From: Erinaceus europaeus | Taxonomy: Eukaryota > Chordata > Mammalia > Eulipotyphla > Erinaceidae | NCBI RefSeq assembly: GCF_950295315.1 | Contig: NC_080179.1 | Location: 68,907,680 to 68,971,679 of the forward strand | Length of the DNA: 64,000 bases | Reading direction: 5' to 3' | Shown: one piece after another, positions 44,513-53,955 of the stretch | How the letters are laid out: the number at the start of each line of letters is the position of its first letter | Position numbering within the stretch: the stretch's first letter is position 1 | The notes under the pieces: model-generated | Told to the model about the DNA's origin: nothing | The model's database searches: none | What the model saw: only the letters and a program-made list of their open reading frames with translations | Program-made: the position numbers and the translations under genes

Positions 44513-45390
44513 ATTGAAATTCTCAAAATTTTTTATGCATAGACCCCAGTTCTGAGAGTGTATTCCTTCAATGTAAGCACTTAAGGTTTCAAATCGGTAA
44601 CCTGATTGAATTTTAACAGTGGGCTCAAAGTTTTAATACATTTCTAATGATTGTTTAATTGAAATATTTATTTATTTTTTAAAAGGGAACTATCTTAGAA
44701 ATAAAATGTTAAAATCAAAAAGCTATCCTGCTAGTCACAACATTAAAAGTTTTGTAATGTGTGCTGTGTATTTTATTTAATTCAGGTTTTATAGATTTTT
44801 TCATTTTAGATGGGAATTATAGGATTCATTACTAGAAAAAATGACTGTACCTGTATTCATATCTCTATCTATATATATCTATAGTTATGTCTTACCTTCA
44901 TATTCATAGAGTAATATAATTTAATATTGGTAATAATTTAATAATTTAAAATATCAGTAAGATATGGGAAACGAGAAATGAAGACAAAAAAGTGGGGAAG
45001 ATAAGGATAGACCATGAACTCAGGGAAATCCTCTTCTGTTCAACTTCCTGAATGAACGCTTCACCGTTTCTCGGCCACAGGGAATGTGCTTTCATCTCAG
45101 CTGTCCCGTGTTTTCTGCAATTTGACTTGTGATTTGTTCAGTAGATTACAAAGCAGTTTCCTTCAGTCTAGAACACTGAGGTCCTGCCTCCTTCCTACCC
45201 TAGGAATTCTGCCCATAAATCACTGTGTACAGCTTCTTTCTGAGACAGAACCTAACTTCATGCCCTTAGCTGCCGGACCTTATGTCAGAGAATGGAAACT
45301 GTGCAGAACCTTTTCTCCTGCTCTGCAGTGAACCATAATGAGAGCTCACTTTCACTTCTCAGACCATAACTGAAGAAAGGACCATCTGGG
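44513..45390. other. Unique AT-rich sequence
   Basis: No recognised repeat. An 81-codon frame at 45086-45331 has no identifiable domain. Confidence 0.45.
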
Positions 45391-45570
45391 GGAGCAGCAT
45401 GATAGTTCACCTGGGGAGGTGCTTTATTTATCATACTTGCCAGCTAGGATCGAACCAGGTGTCCACCACACTGGGTGGTATCTGTCCCTCTCTCCTGTCT
45501 TTGTGTCTGTCTTTCTATCTAGAATTAAAAAAGTCTTTCTGGAGCAGTGAAGCCCCGGTTTTGACAAAAT
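45391..45570 (+). repeat. SINE-D, plus strand
   Basis: agcatgatagttcacctggg, ggatcgaaccaggtgtccac, CT-rich middle, then gagcagtgaagccccggttt. Confidence 0.75.
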
Positions 45571-45571
45571 A

Positions 45572-45708
45572 TAAAGAATAGGAAAGCTATCAGGGGAGGG
45601 GATGCGATACGGAGTTCTGGTGGTGGGAATTGTGTGGAGTTGTACCCCTCTTAGCCTATGGTTTTTGTCAGTGTTTCCTTTTTATAAATAAAAATTAAAA
45701 AAAAAGAA
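45572..45708 (+). repeat. Element X 3' tip, plus
   Basis: taaagaataggaaagctatc, gttctggtggtgggaattgt, gtttcctttttataaataaa, then poly-A. Same 3' variant as at 10490. It abuts the SINE-D directly. Confidence 0.85.
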
Positions 45709-45805
45709 AGGGTCATTTTCTCTCTGGTCACAGCTCTGCTTCTCGATAAGTGCTGCTTGGCAGTCAGGAGAGGGGGAGGGCAGCATTCAAGTGGACACTC
45801 TTTGT

Positions 45806-46420
45806 CTTTTTCTTAGTATTGGGGAAATTAATGGTTTACAGTTGCCAGGAAAATACAGTAGCTGGTACATGTATAACATTTATCAGTTTTCCACATAAAA
45901 CTCTACCCCCCCCCACCTAGATCCTCCTCTGCCATCATGTTCCAGGACACGAATGCCCCCACCCCCACTCCAGAGCCTTTTACTTTGGTGCAACACACCA
46001 AGCCCAGCCCAAGTTTTGCTTTGAGTTTTCCCTTCTGTTCTTATCTTTCAGCTTCTGTCTGTGAGTGAGATCATCCTTCTCTTTCTGGCTTATCTCACTT
46101 AGCATAGTTCCTTCAAGCTCAAAGATGAGGTGAAGAAGGTGAATTCGCCATTTTAATAGGTGAGTAGTATTTCACTGTGTATATACACCATAACTTACAC
46201 AGCCACTCACTTATTGTTGGACACCTGGGTTGCTTCCGTGTTTTGGCTACTACAAATTGTGCTGCTACAAACACAGATATACACAGATCTTTTCAGATGG
46301 GTTCCTTAGGACATATCCCTAGGAGAGGAATTGCAGGGTCATAGGGTAGGTCCACTTCTAGCCTTCTGAGCGTTCTCCAGACTGCTCTTCAAGGTGTACA
46401 CTCTTGATAGTACAAGTCCA
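45806..46420 (-). mobile_element. L1 3' end, minus
   Basis: From left: antisense 3' terminus (ttggggaaattaatggttta), 3' UTR, ttgagtgagatcatcc-like ORF2 end, then the C-terminal ORF2 section (gtgagtagtatttcactgtg, cctgggttgcttccgtgttt, cctaggagaggaattgcagg, gcgttctccagactgctc). 5'-truncated at about 46420. Flanks share acactctt, a weak candidate duplication. Confidence 0.9.
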
Positions 46421-46737
46421 TAAAACCATCTGTAAGACCTCTTCTGCTGGAATCCCTGTCCTAGTTCCACTTGATTCTTCCCTGTTAATCTATAATTTTT
46501 ATATAATAAAATAACTTGTTTGGTCTAAGGAATGCATTTTATGTTATTATTATTTTGAGGTATCATGACTCCTTGTGTGTGTAATTAATAGTGGATTACA
46601 AGATGGTAAGATTAAAAGATAAGAGTGCCATACCACACCCTCTGCCAAAGTGCTGTGCCCCAGCTCACAAGAAAGAGCAACCACAGTGCTCATGAGGTCT
46701 GAAATAGCTTGTTTACTTCTAGATTTCTTTTTCTTTT

Positions 46738-46973
46738 TTCAATATTTATTTATCTATTTATTTTCCCTTTTGTTGCCCTTGTTGTTTTATTGTTGCAGTT
46801 ATTATTATTGTTATTGATGTGTCATTGTTGGATAGAACAGAGAGAAATGGAGAGAGGAGGGGAAGACAGAGAAGGGGAGAGAAAGACAGACACCTGCAGA
46901 CCTGCTTCACCGCCTGTGAAGTGACTCCCCTGCAGGTGGGGAGCCGGGGGCTGGAACTGCCAGTCTTTGCTCT
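46738..46973 (-). repeat. SINE-A, minus, truncated head
   Basis: Tail repeats, gacagagagaaatggagaga, acctgcagacctgcttcacc and the B-box side (ggggctggaactg), after which about 12 bp are missing and the A box is absent. Flanks tctagatttcttttt and tctagttttcttttt suggest a duplication. Confidence 0.9.
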
Positions 46974-47171
46974 AGTTTTCTTTTTTAAGTTCCCATGTTT
47001 CAGTTCTCTAGACTCCACATTTGAATGAAACCATCAGATGTTTATCTTTTACCTCTTTCTTTCCCTAATATAATCATCTCTGGTGTCATCCATTTTGTCC
47101 CAGAAGATACAATATCAGCTTTTCTGATTGCAGAGTCATATTCCATAGAATATATATTCCGTAACTAAAAA

Positions 47172-47455
47172 TTTAATATTTTATTTATTTTCCCTTTTTG
47201 TTGTTGCCCTTGTTGTTTTCATCATTGTTGTGCTTATTATTATTGATGTTGTTGCCAGATATGAAAGAGAGAAATGGAGAGAGGAGGGGAAGACAGAGAG
47301 GGGGAGAGAAAGATAGACACCTGCAGACCTGCTTCACCGCCTGTGAAGCGACTCTCCTGCAGGTGGGGAGTCGGGGGCTCAAACCAGGATCCTTATGCCA
47401 GTCCTCGAGTTATGCACCATGTGCGCTTAACCTGCTGTGCTACAGCCCGGCCCCC
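47172..47455 (-). repeat. SINE-A, minus, inside SINE-B tail
   Basis: Complete short form, head ggggccgggctgtagcacag on the minus strand. It lies against the tail of the SINE-B to its right. Confidence 0.93.
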
Positions 47456-47655
47456 TAAACATTTTTATTTATTAGAGACAGAGAGAAATTAAGAAGAGAG
47501 GGGGAGATAGAGAGGGAAAGAGACAGAGAGACATCTACAGCTCTACTTCACCCTTGTGAAACTTCCCCCCTGCAGGTGGAGACCAGACGCTTGAACCCAG
47601 GTCCTTTTGCCCTGTAATGTGTGTGCTTAATCAGGTGTGCCACCAGCTGGCCCCA
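47456..47655 (-). repeat. SINE-B, minus, host of SINE-A
   Basis: Body ctacagctctacttcaccc, B box gcttgaacccaggtcctttt, head ggggccagctggtggcacac. The pair SINE-A plus SINE-B is bracketed by attccgtaact (47156-47166) and atcccataact (47656-47666), so SINE-B entered the L1 first. Confidence 0.9.
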
Positions 47656-48202
47656 TCCCATAACTGACTGCTTCATCCAGCCATCTGCTGAAACAGTGTT
47701 CAGGCTGTTTCCATTCTTGCTGTTGTGAATAATGCACTTAGGGATTTAAGGATGTATATGTTTCTTCCAGTCAGTGTTTTCATGTCTTTTGGATAAATGC
47801 CCAAGAGTGGTTTTATTGGATGATAAGGTATTTCTATTTTTATTTGTTTAAGGACTCTCTGTATTGTCTTCCAATACCAGCAGTGCCACCCTATTGCATT
47901 TAAAATCCCAGCAAACAGCGGACTGGTAGATCCTCATCTGTGCCTTGCATTGCAAAGTTTGCTAAGATGAAAACCAACACTACTGCTGGAGACCCTCCCC
48001 ACAGTGCTGCTTTCCCATTCCCTGTGTGTATCTCTCAAAGTGGGCTTTTAAAATATATTCATTATGGGGGGAGAATCTGAGCACTGCTTCACTCTGCCAT
48101 AAGAAGGTACTTGGGGTTGAATTTGTGGCATCCAGAGCCTCAGGAAGACAAGCTGATGTTCTAAACATTGGAGGTTTTTCCTCAGCGTTTAGAGAGGGCT
48201 CA

Positions 48203-49147
48203 TCTCCTCCTCTTCCTCCTCCTCCCCCTCCTCCTCCTCTTCTTCCTCCTCTTCCTCCCCCTCCTCCTCCTCTTCCTCCCCCTCCTCCTCCTCCTCCTCT
48301 TCCTCCTCTTCCTCCCCCTCCTCCTCCTCTTCCTCCTCTTCCTCCCCCTCCTCCTCTTCCTCCCCCTCCTCCTCCTCTTCCTCCTCTTCCTCCCCCTCCT
48401 CCTCTTCCTCCCCCTCCTCCTCCTCTTCCTCCCCCTCCTCCTCCTCTTCCTCCTCTTCCTCCCCCTCCTCCTCCTCTTCCTCCCCCTCCTCCTCCTCTTC
48501 CTCCCCCTCCTCCTCCTCTTCCTCCTCTTCCTCCTCTTCCTCCCCCTCCTCCTCCTCTTCCTCCCCCTCCTCCTCCTCTTCCTCCCCCTCCTCCTCCTCT
48601 TCCTCCCCCTTCTCCTCCTCCTCTTCCTCCCCCTCCTCCTCCTCTTCTTCCTCCCCCTCCTCCTCCTCTTCCTCCCCCTTCTCCTCCTCCTCTTCCTCCC
48701 CCTTCTCCTCCTCTTCTTCCTCCCCCTCCTCCTCCTCTTCCTCCCCCTTCTCCTCCTCTTCCTCCCCCTTCTCCTCCTCTTCTTCCTCCCCCACCTCCTC
48801 CCCCTCCCCCTCCTCCTGCTCCTCCTCCTCTTCCTCCCCCTCCTCTTCTTCCTCCTCTTCCTCCCCCTCCTCCTCCTTCCCCTCCTCCTCCCCCTCCCCC
48901 TTCCCCTCCTCCTCCTCCTCCTCTTCGTCCCCCTCCTCCTCCTCCTCTTCCTCCTCCTGCTCCTCCTCCTCTTCCTCCTCCTCCTCCTCCTCTTCCTCCT
49001 CCTCCTCCTCCTCTTCCTCCTCCTCCTCCTGCTCCTCCTCCTCTTCCTCCTCCTCCTCCTCTTCTTCCTCCTCTTCTACTTCCTCTCCTCTTTCCCTCTC
49101 CTTCATCTTTTCCTTCTTCTTATTCTTCCTCTCTCCTCTCCCTCTTT
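48203..49147. repeat. Giant polypyrimidine tract (CTC/TTC)n
   Basis: Uninterrupted C/T from 48203 to 48792 (590 bp), then C/T with a few scattered purines (48793, 48818, 48927, 48959, 49031) to 49147. The first part is a variable higher-order repeat of tcctcctcctcttcctcccc type; the last part is simpler CTC. A C/T strand cannot contain a stop codon in either direction, which creates three false frames of 300-375 codons. Confidence 0.98.
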
Positions 49148-49329
49148 ATCTAAGAAAACTATAATTAAGTGAATGCTGAGTCATGTGGACCATCTGAAGC
49201 CCTTTGAGAACCCACTCTTCCCCCACAAGCCTCTGGACAACTAAACTTCTCTCTGTAGCTCTTTGAAGGAGGGTAAAAATTTTCTGCTCAAATGGAGCTC
49301 TTGGTCTTTCCTCAGCATTTAGTCATAGC

Positions 49330-49442
49330 TCCACATTTTCCCCATCTCTCTCCTCTCTCAATCCCTCTCTCTCTCTCTTTCTCTGTGTGTGTGTGTGTGT
49401 GTGTGTCTCCCTCTCCCTCTCTCTCTCTCCTTCTTACTTTCT
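49330..49442. repeat. (CT)n and (GT)n microsatellites
   Basis: CT-rich runs flank a (GT)n run at 49384-49407. They pass into the SINE-D on the right and probably derive from its CT-rich part. Confidence 0.85.
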
Positions 49443-49469
49443 CCTTTGTCGAGGCTCCAGGATGACTAT

Positions 49470-49632
49470 TTCAGATAAAGACAAGGAGGCAGAAAACAAA
49501 GGAGAGACACCACAGCAGGAAATCTGCCTCCAATATGGTGGGAGCTGGGTTTGTACCTGGGCTACACACATGACAAAGTGGGCAGAGCAAGAGAACTATC
49601 ATGGAGAGATATTTTTGCTGGCCCTCCGACAT
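49470..49632 (-). repeat. SINE-D, minus strand
   Basis: ggagagacaccacagcagga, tggtgggagctgggtttgta, cctgggctacacacatgaca and the head side gagagatatttttgctggcc. Confidence 0.7.
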
Positions 49633-49634
49633 TT

Positions 49635-49984
49635 TTTTGTTCTGCTTGCCTTCTGTGTTCATGCCTTTCTTACTTTTCATTTACATATCATATAGGAAGA
49701 ATTAAAAAAATAACAATCAACCTACTATGTAGGCAAATAAGTCAGGCTTGGGGTACATTTCAGAAACTGTCTAGGTGCCAGTTTCTCTGTGTCCTTATGG
49801 AAACAGGTGTTGCCATTGTTCTGAATACTATAATGAAGTGTGTAGAGAGTAAAGCTCTATCAAAAATGGTCCTTGCCTGGTTTTGATTCTGTTGTGAGTC
49901 AAGGTGGATTAAAACTCTGTTATCTATGTGTTATGCTATGAAAAAGACAGTCTAAATAACTTTAAAATACTAAAATATAAAATA
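49635..49984. other. Unique sequence
   Basis: No recognised repeat or gene. Confidence 0.4.
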
Positions 49985-50552
49985 ATAATGAAAAACTTCA
50001 CCATAGTTCACCTTACTGTAACCATTAGTAACACCTGCTTCCCCATTCCATTCCATTTGATTCCATTGGATGACCACCATAGTTCACACAGAGTCAGAGT
50101 CACTTGGGTAGCTATCACTATTTCTTTAAACAAATTCACCTTAACTGTTTGTATCCCACATAGGAGTGAATCCATTCAGTAGTTGTCATTCACTCCCTTA
50201 TTTATTTCATTTAGCATAATTACTACCAGTTCCATTGATTTTTGTCCCCCAAGGCAAAATGTCAGTTAAAAAATGCAGAAGAGCATTCCATTGAGTTTTG
50301 TTTTTATTTTTAACCTGATGATGGCCATTTAGACTGACACCATAGTTTGACTACTTGACTCATGCTGCTAAGAGCATAGGGCTGTATAAGTCCTTTTAAG
50401 TTAGTTTTCATGTCCTTTGGATAATGCCTAGTAGTCGTGTTGCAGGATTATAAAACATCTCCATTTTTATTTTTCTCAGGACTCTCCATACCGTTTCCCA
50501 CAAAGACTGCACCCATTTGCATTCCCTCTAATGGCTTACCAAAGTCCTCTTT

Positions 50553-50941
50553 TCTTTCTTCTTTTTAATTAATTTATTTCTTTATTGGGGAATTAATGTT
50601 TTACATTCAACAGTAAATACAATAGTTTGTACATGCATCACATTCCCCAGTTTCCCATTTAACAATACAACCCCCACTATGTCATTCATCACCCTTCATG
50701 GACCTGTATTCTCCCCACCCACCCACCCACCCCAGAGTCTTTTACTTTGGTGCAATACGCCAAAAAAATGGTGACTTCACCGTTTTCAGCTGATCTTGGA
50801 TGGACCTTGAAAAAGTCATGTTGAGTGAAATCAGTCAGAAACAGAAGGATGACTATGGGATGATCTCACTCTCAGGCCGAAGTTGAAAAACAAGATCAGA
50901 AGAGAAAACACAAGCAGAACCTGAACTGGAGTTGGCGTATC
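50553..50941 (-). mobile_element. Twin-primed L1 with 5' inversion
   Basis: 50553-50762 is L1 3' UTR on the minus strand ending in its T-rich (antisense poly-A) side at the left. 50763-50941 is the L1 segment immediately upstream, but in plus orientation (aaatggtgacttcaccgttt to ctggagttggcgtat). The two pieces meet at the L1 position ggcgtat, present at both junctions. Target-site duplication accaaagtcctcttt at 50538-50552 and acccaagtcctcttt at 50942-50956. This is the standard outcome of twin priming. Confidence 0.95.
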
Positions 50942-51200
50942 ACCCAAGTCCTCTTTCTCTACTGCCTTCTTGGTGCTTATTGCCGACATTTTTGTTGGAG
51001 ACATTTTAATTGGTGTGAGGTCATATCTCATTATGATTTTAATTTGCATTTCTCTAGTAATAAGCGATGTTGAGCCTTTTATGATATGCCTATGGGAATC
51101 TTTATGTTTTCTTTGAGAAAGTATCTGTTCGGATGTTCATCCACTTTTTTTTTTATTGTTTTCTTGTTGAGGTCTCTGATATGCCCACTTAAAAAGTTTT

Positions 51201-51339
51201 TATTTATTTATTTATTTATTTATGAGAAAGCAAGAAAGAACCAGAGCATCACGCTAGCACATTCAGTGCCAAGGACTGAATTCATTACCTCATGCACGAG
51301 AAGCCAACACACTATCTACAGAACCACCTCCTAGGCTGC
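51201..51339 (-). repeat. SINE-C, minus strand
   Basis: (TTTA)n tail at 51199-51223, then ccagagcatcacgctagcac, gccaaggactgaattcatta and the antisense head agaaccacctcctaggct. It lies within the old L1. Confidence 0.75.
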
Positions 51340-51787
51340 AAAACCTTGACATTACCTGTTGTGAAAATATATTTTCCCAATTTCTAGGTCACATTTTAAT
51401 TTTTGTGGTGGTTTCTTATTATGTATACATTTTAAATTATCTGTTTATTGTTGATGTAATTCCACTAGCTTCTTGCTTTACTTTCCCTGGTACTTATGGC
51501 CACCATTTTTTATTCAACCAAATGGGGTTGAATCTCCAAAGCCATCTCTGAAGTCAAGATTCTGGCATGTAGCACCTACATGCTTCATGATATGGGGTCT
51601 AATTCCCAGGTCTTTGCAACATTTCGACATAATCTTGGTATTTTATTATGATCTCCTTTCAGTTTAACATGTGGCTCTCCAATTTTCATAACACCGTTTG
51701 TTGAGTTGATGTTCTTTTTTGTGTGATCTTGGCTCCTTTACAATACAATTAGATACTCAATGTGTGTGTGTATGGAGGGGGTTATTT

Positions 51788-51955
51788 CTTTTATTGTAGC
51801 TGTTGTTGTCTTGTTGCTGTTGTTATTGCTCTGGTCTGACTTTTCTCCCAGAGAGAGAAATAACAGAGACTAGAGACAGAGAGTGAAGAAGACGTAGCAA
51901 AGAAGATTCCATGCAGTTGGGAGTTGGACTGAAATCTGGGATAGCAGTTCATTCC
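51788..51955 (-). repeat. Probable diverged SINE, minus
   Basis: (TTG)-rich tail, gagagaaataacagagacta, gagacagagagtgaagaaga, and ggactgaaatctgggatagc, an antisense SINE-like order. The head is not visible. Confidence 0.4.
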
Positions 51956-51960
51956 TGGAT

Positions 51961-52038
51961 TTTCTCCCTTCCTTCCTTCCTTCCTTCCTTCCTTCCTTCC
52001 TTCCTTCCTTCCTTCCTCCTTCCTTCCTTTCTTTGTTT
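51961..52038. repeat. (CCTT)n microsatellite
   Basis: About 13 CCTT units from 51967 followed by imperfect TTTC text. Confidence 0.95.
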
Positions 52039-52079
52039 CTTTTTTCCTTTCTTTTTTCTTTCTTTTTATTTGTTTATAA

Positions 52080-52803
52080 AAAGGAAACACTGACAAAACC
52101 ACAGGATAAGAGGGGAAAAACTCGCCACCACCAGAACTCTGTATCCCATCCCCTCCCCTGATAACTTTCCTATTCTTTATCCCTCTGGGAGTATGGACCC
52201 AAGGTCATTGTGGGATGCAGAAGATCTGGCTTCTGTAATAGCTTCCCTGCTGAACATGGGCGTGGACAAGTCGATCCATACTCCTAGCCCGTCTCTCTCT
52301 TTCCCTAGTGGGACAGGGATCTGGGGAATCGGAGCTCCAAGACACATTGGTGGAGTTGTCTGTCCAGAGAAGTCTGGTTGGCATCATGGTAGCATCTGGA
52401 ACCTGGTGGCTGAAAAGAGAGTTAACATAAAGCCAAACAAGTTGTTGACTAATCATGAACCTAAAGGCTGGAATAGTGCTGATGAAGAGCTGGGGGGGGG
52501 GGGTCCTCCGTTCTGTAGATAGCTAGGAGGCATATTTGAGTTACATTCCAAAGGGCCTGTGACTATACTAGTTTTGGGGGTTTTTTCCCCTGAGACTGAA
52601 ATCTGATATGCAGGTGGATCCTAGTTATTGTCTGGGAAGATGATGTCATGGCTGGAAAAAGGACCAGAAAGCTGGATCAGGGAAGAGAGTAGCTCCCAAA
52701 TATGGTAAAAGTGTATAAATATTGTTGACTGTAAACTCCGTCAACTGATGTGATCTGGGGTCTATATTCAGTTTAGGAGCCTATGTGACCTCTGCATCCC
52801 CAT
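52080..52803 (-). repeat. Element X, minus, nested in old L1
   Basis: 3' end at left (tttgtttataaaaaggaaac, ccaccaccagaactctgtat), then ccctctgggagtatggaccc, gaacctggtggctgaaaaga, cctaaaggctggaatagtgc, a run of 13 G at 52490-52502, gaaagctggatcagggaaga, and a right part ctgatgtgatctggggtcta before the L1 resumes. Confidence 0.8.
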
Positions 52804-53026
52804 AGATCACCATTACTCTTCCACATAGTTTCTAGATTTTCAGTTCTATTTCATTGGTCTGAGTGACTGGTGTGGTTCCAAATCCCATACAGTTTTAGTT
52901 ACTATTACCTTGTGTAGTGTGGTTAAAGTCAGGGAACCCAGCATCTCCATTTTTTTTATCTCAGAATTTCATTGATTTTTTTTTTTTAGTCCTTTAGTGG
53001 TTCTATACAAATTTTAGTCTGTTCTA

Positions 53027-53854
53027 GAAGACATCCAAAAGGCTGAGAAACACATGAAAAAATGCTCCAAGTCTCTGATTGTCAGAGAAATGCAAATAAA
53101 GACAACAATGAGATACCACTTCACTCCTGTGAGAATGTCATACATCAGAAAAGGTAACAGCAACAAATGCTGGAGAGGGTGTGGTGTCAAAGGAACCCTC
53201 CTACACTGCTGGTGGGAATGTAAATTGGTCCAATCTCTGTGGAGAACTCTCAGAAGGCTAGAAATGGACCTACCCTATGATCCTGATCCTGCAATTCCTC
53301 TCCTGGGGATATATCCTAAGGAACCCAACACACCCATCCAAAAAGATCTGTGTACACATATGTTCCTGGCAGCACAATTTGTAATAGCCAAAACCTGGAA
53401 GCAACTCAGGTGTCCAACAACAGATGAGTGGCTGAGCAAGTTGTGGTCTATATACACAATGGAATACTACTCAGCTATAAAAAATGGTGACTTCACCGTT
53501 TTCAGCTGATCTTGGATGGACCTTGAAAAAATCATGTTTAGTGAAACAAGTCAGAAACAAAAGGATGAATATGGGATGATCTTACTCTCAGGCAGAAGTT
53601 GAAAAACAAGATCAGAAAAAAAAAAAAAGTAGAACCTGAACTGGAATTGGTGTATCTCATCAAAGTAAAAGACTCTGGGGTGGGGGTGGGGCTGGGTGGG
53701 TGGGGAGAATACAGGTCCAAGAAGGATGACAGAGGACCTAGTAGGGGTTTCATTGTTATATGGGAAACTGGGGAATGTCATGCATGTAAAAACTATTGTA
53801 TTTACTGTTGAATGTAAAACATTAATTCCCCAGTAAAGAAATAAAATTAAAAAA
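53027..53854 (+). mobile_element. Young L1 3' end with 20-bp TSD
   Basis: An 828-bp 5'-truncated L1: ORF2 end, 3' UTR with a G-rich tract at 53677-53705, cccagtaaagaaataaaa and a short A-rich tail. The target-site duplication acaaattttagtctgttcta is perfect at 53007-53026 and 53855-53874. It is nested in the old minus-strand L1. Unlike the 4348 copy it keeps the 45-bp ORF2 block. Confidence 0.97.
53054..53509 (+). pseudogene. L1 ORF2 C-terminal fragment
   Basis: An open frame of 151 codons corresponding to the C-terminal end of the L1 ORF2 protein. Landmarks in order: [21 protein letters not shown] near the start, [62 protein letters not shown]. The stop after FTVFS arises where the 4507 copy continues for about 12 more codons, so it is a later substitution (tgatc in place of caatc). 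The endonuclease and RT domains are absent, so the fragment is inactive. Confidence 0.9.
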
Positions 53855-53955
53855 ACAAATTTTAGTCTGTTCTATTTACTTGAAGAATGCCATCAAGATT
53901 TTTGTAGTGACTACATTACATCTATAAGTTATACAGCAATTGTTAGCTAAATAGG

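Larger units (their letters stand above)
46535..47935 (-). mobile_element. Old L1 3' half, minus, with nested SINEs
   Basis: The L1 text on the plus strand reads gaggtatcatgactccttgt, gattacaagatggtaagat (3' UTR), then gactccacatttgaatgaaa, attccatagaatatatattc, ttccattcttgctgttgtga, tcttttggataaatgcccaa and gactctctgtattgtcttcc. SINEs interrupt at 46738-46973 and 47172-47655. Confidence 0.8.
49985..53950 (-). mobile_element. Old L1, minus, with at least five insertions
   Basis: One antisense L1 can be followed through the region: 3' UTR and ORF2 end (49985-50550: gttcacacagagtcagagtc, ataggagtgaatccattcag, tttggataatgcctagtagt), then 50957-51200 (gacattttaattggtgtgag, tatctcattatgattttaat), 51340-51480, 51640-51785 (caacaccatt-like ccgtttgttgagttgatgt) and 52805-53026 plus 53875-53950 (tttagttactattaccttgt, gtcagggaacccagcatctc). 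The gaps are filled by an L1, SINEs, an X element and a young L1. Confidence 0.8.

Noticed and set aside
48026..49172. Three overlapping frames of 305-375 codons encoding Pro/Leu-rich or Glu-rich proteins
   Set aside because: They exist only because a C/T-only strand cannot contain stop codons in any frame. The sequence is a simple repeat.
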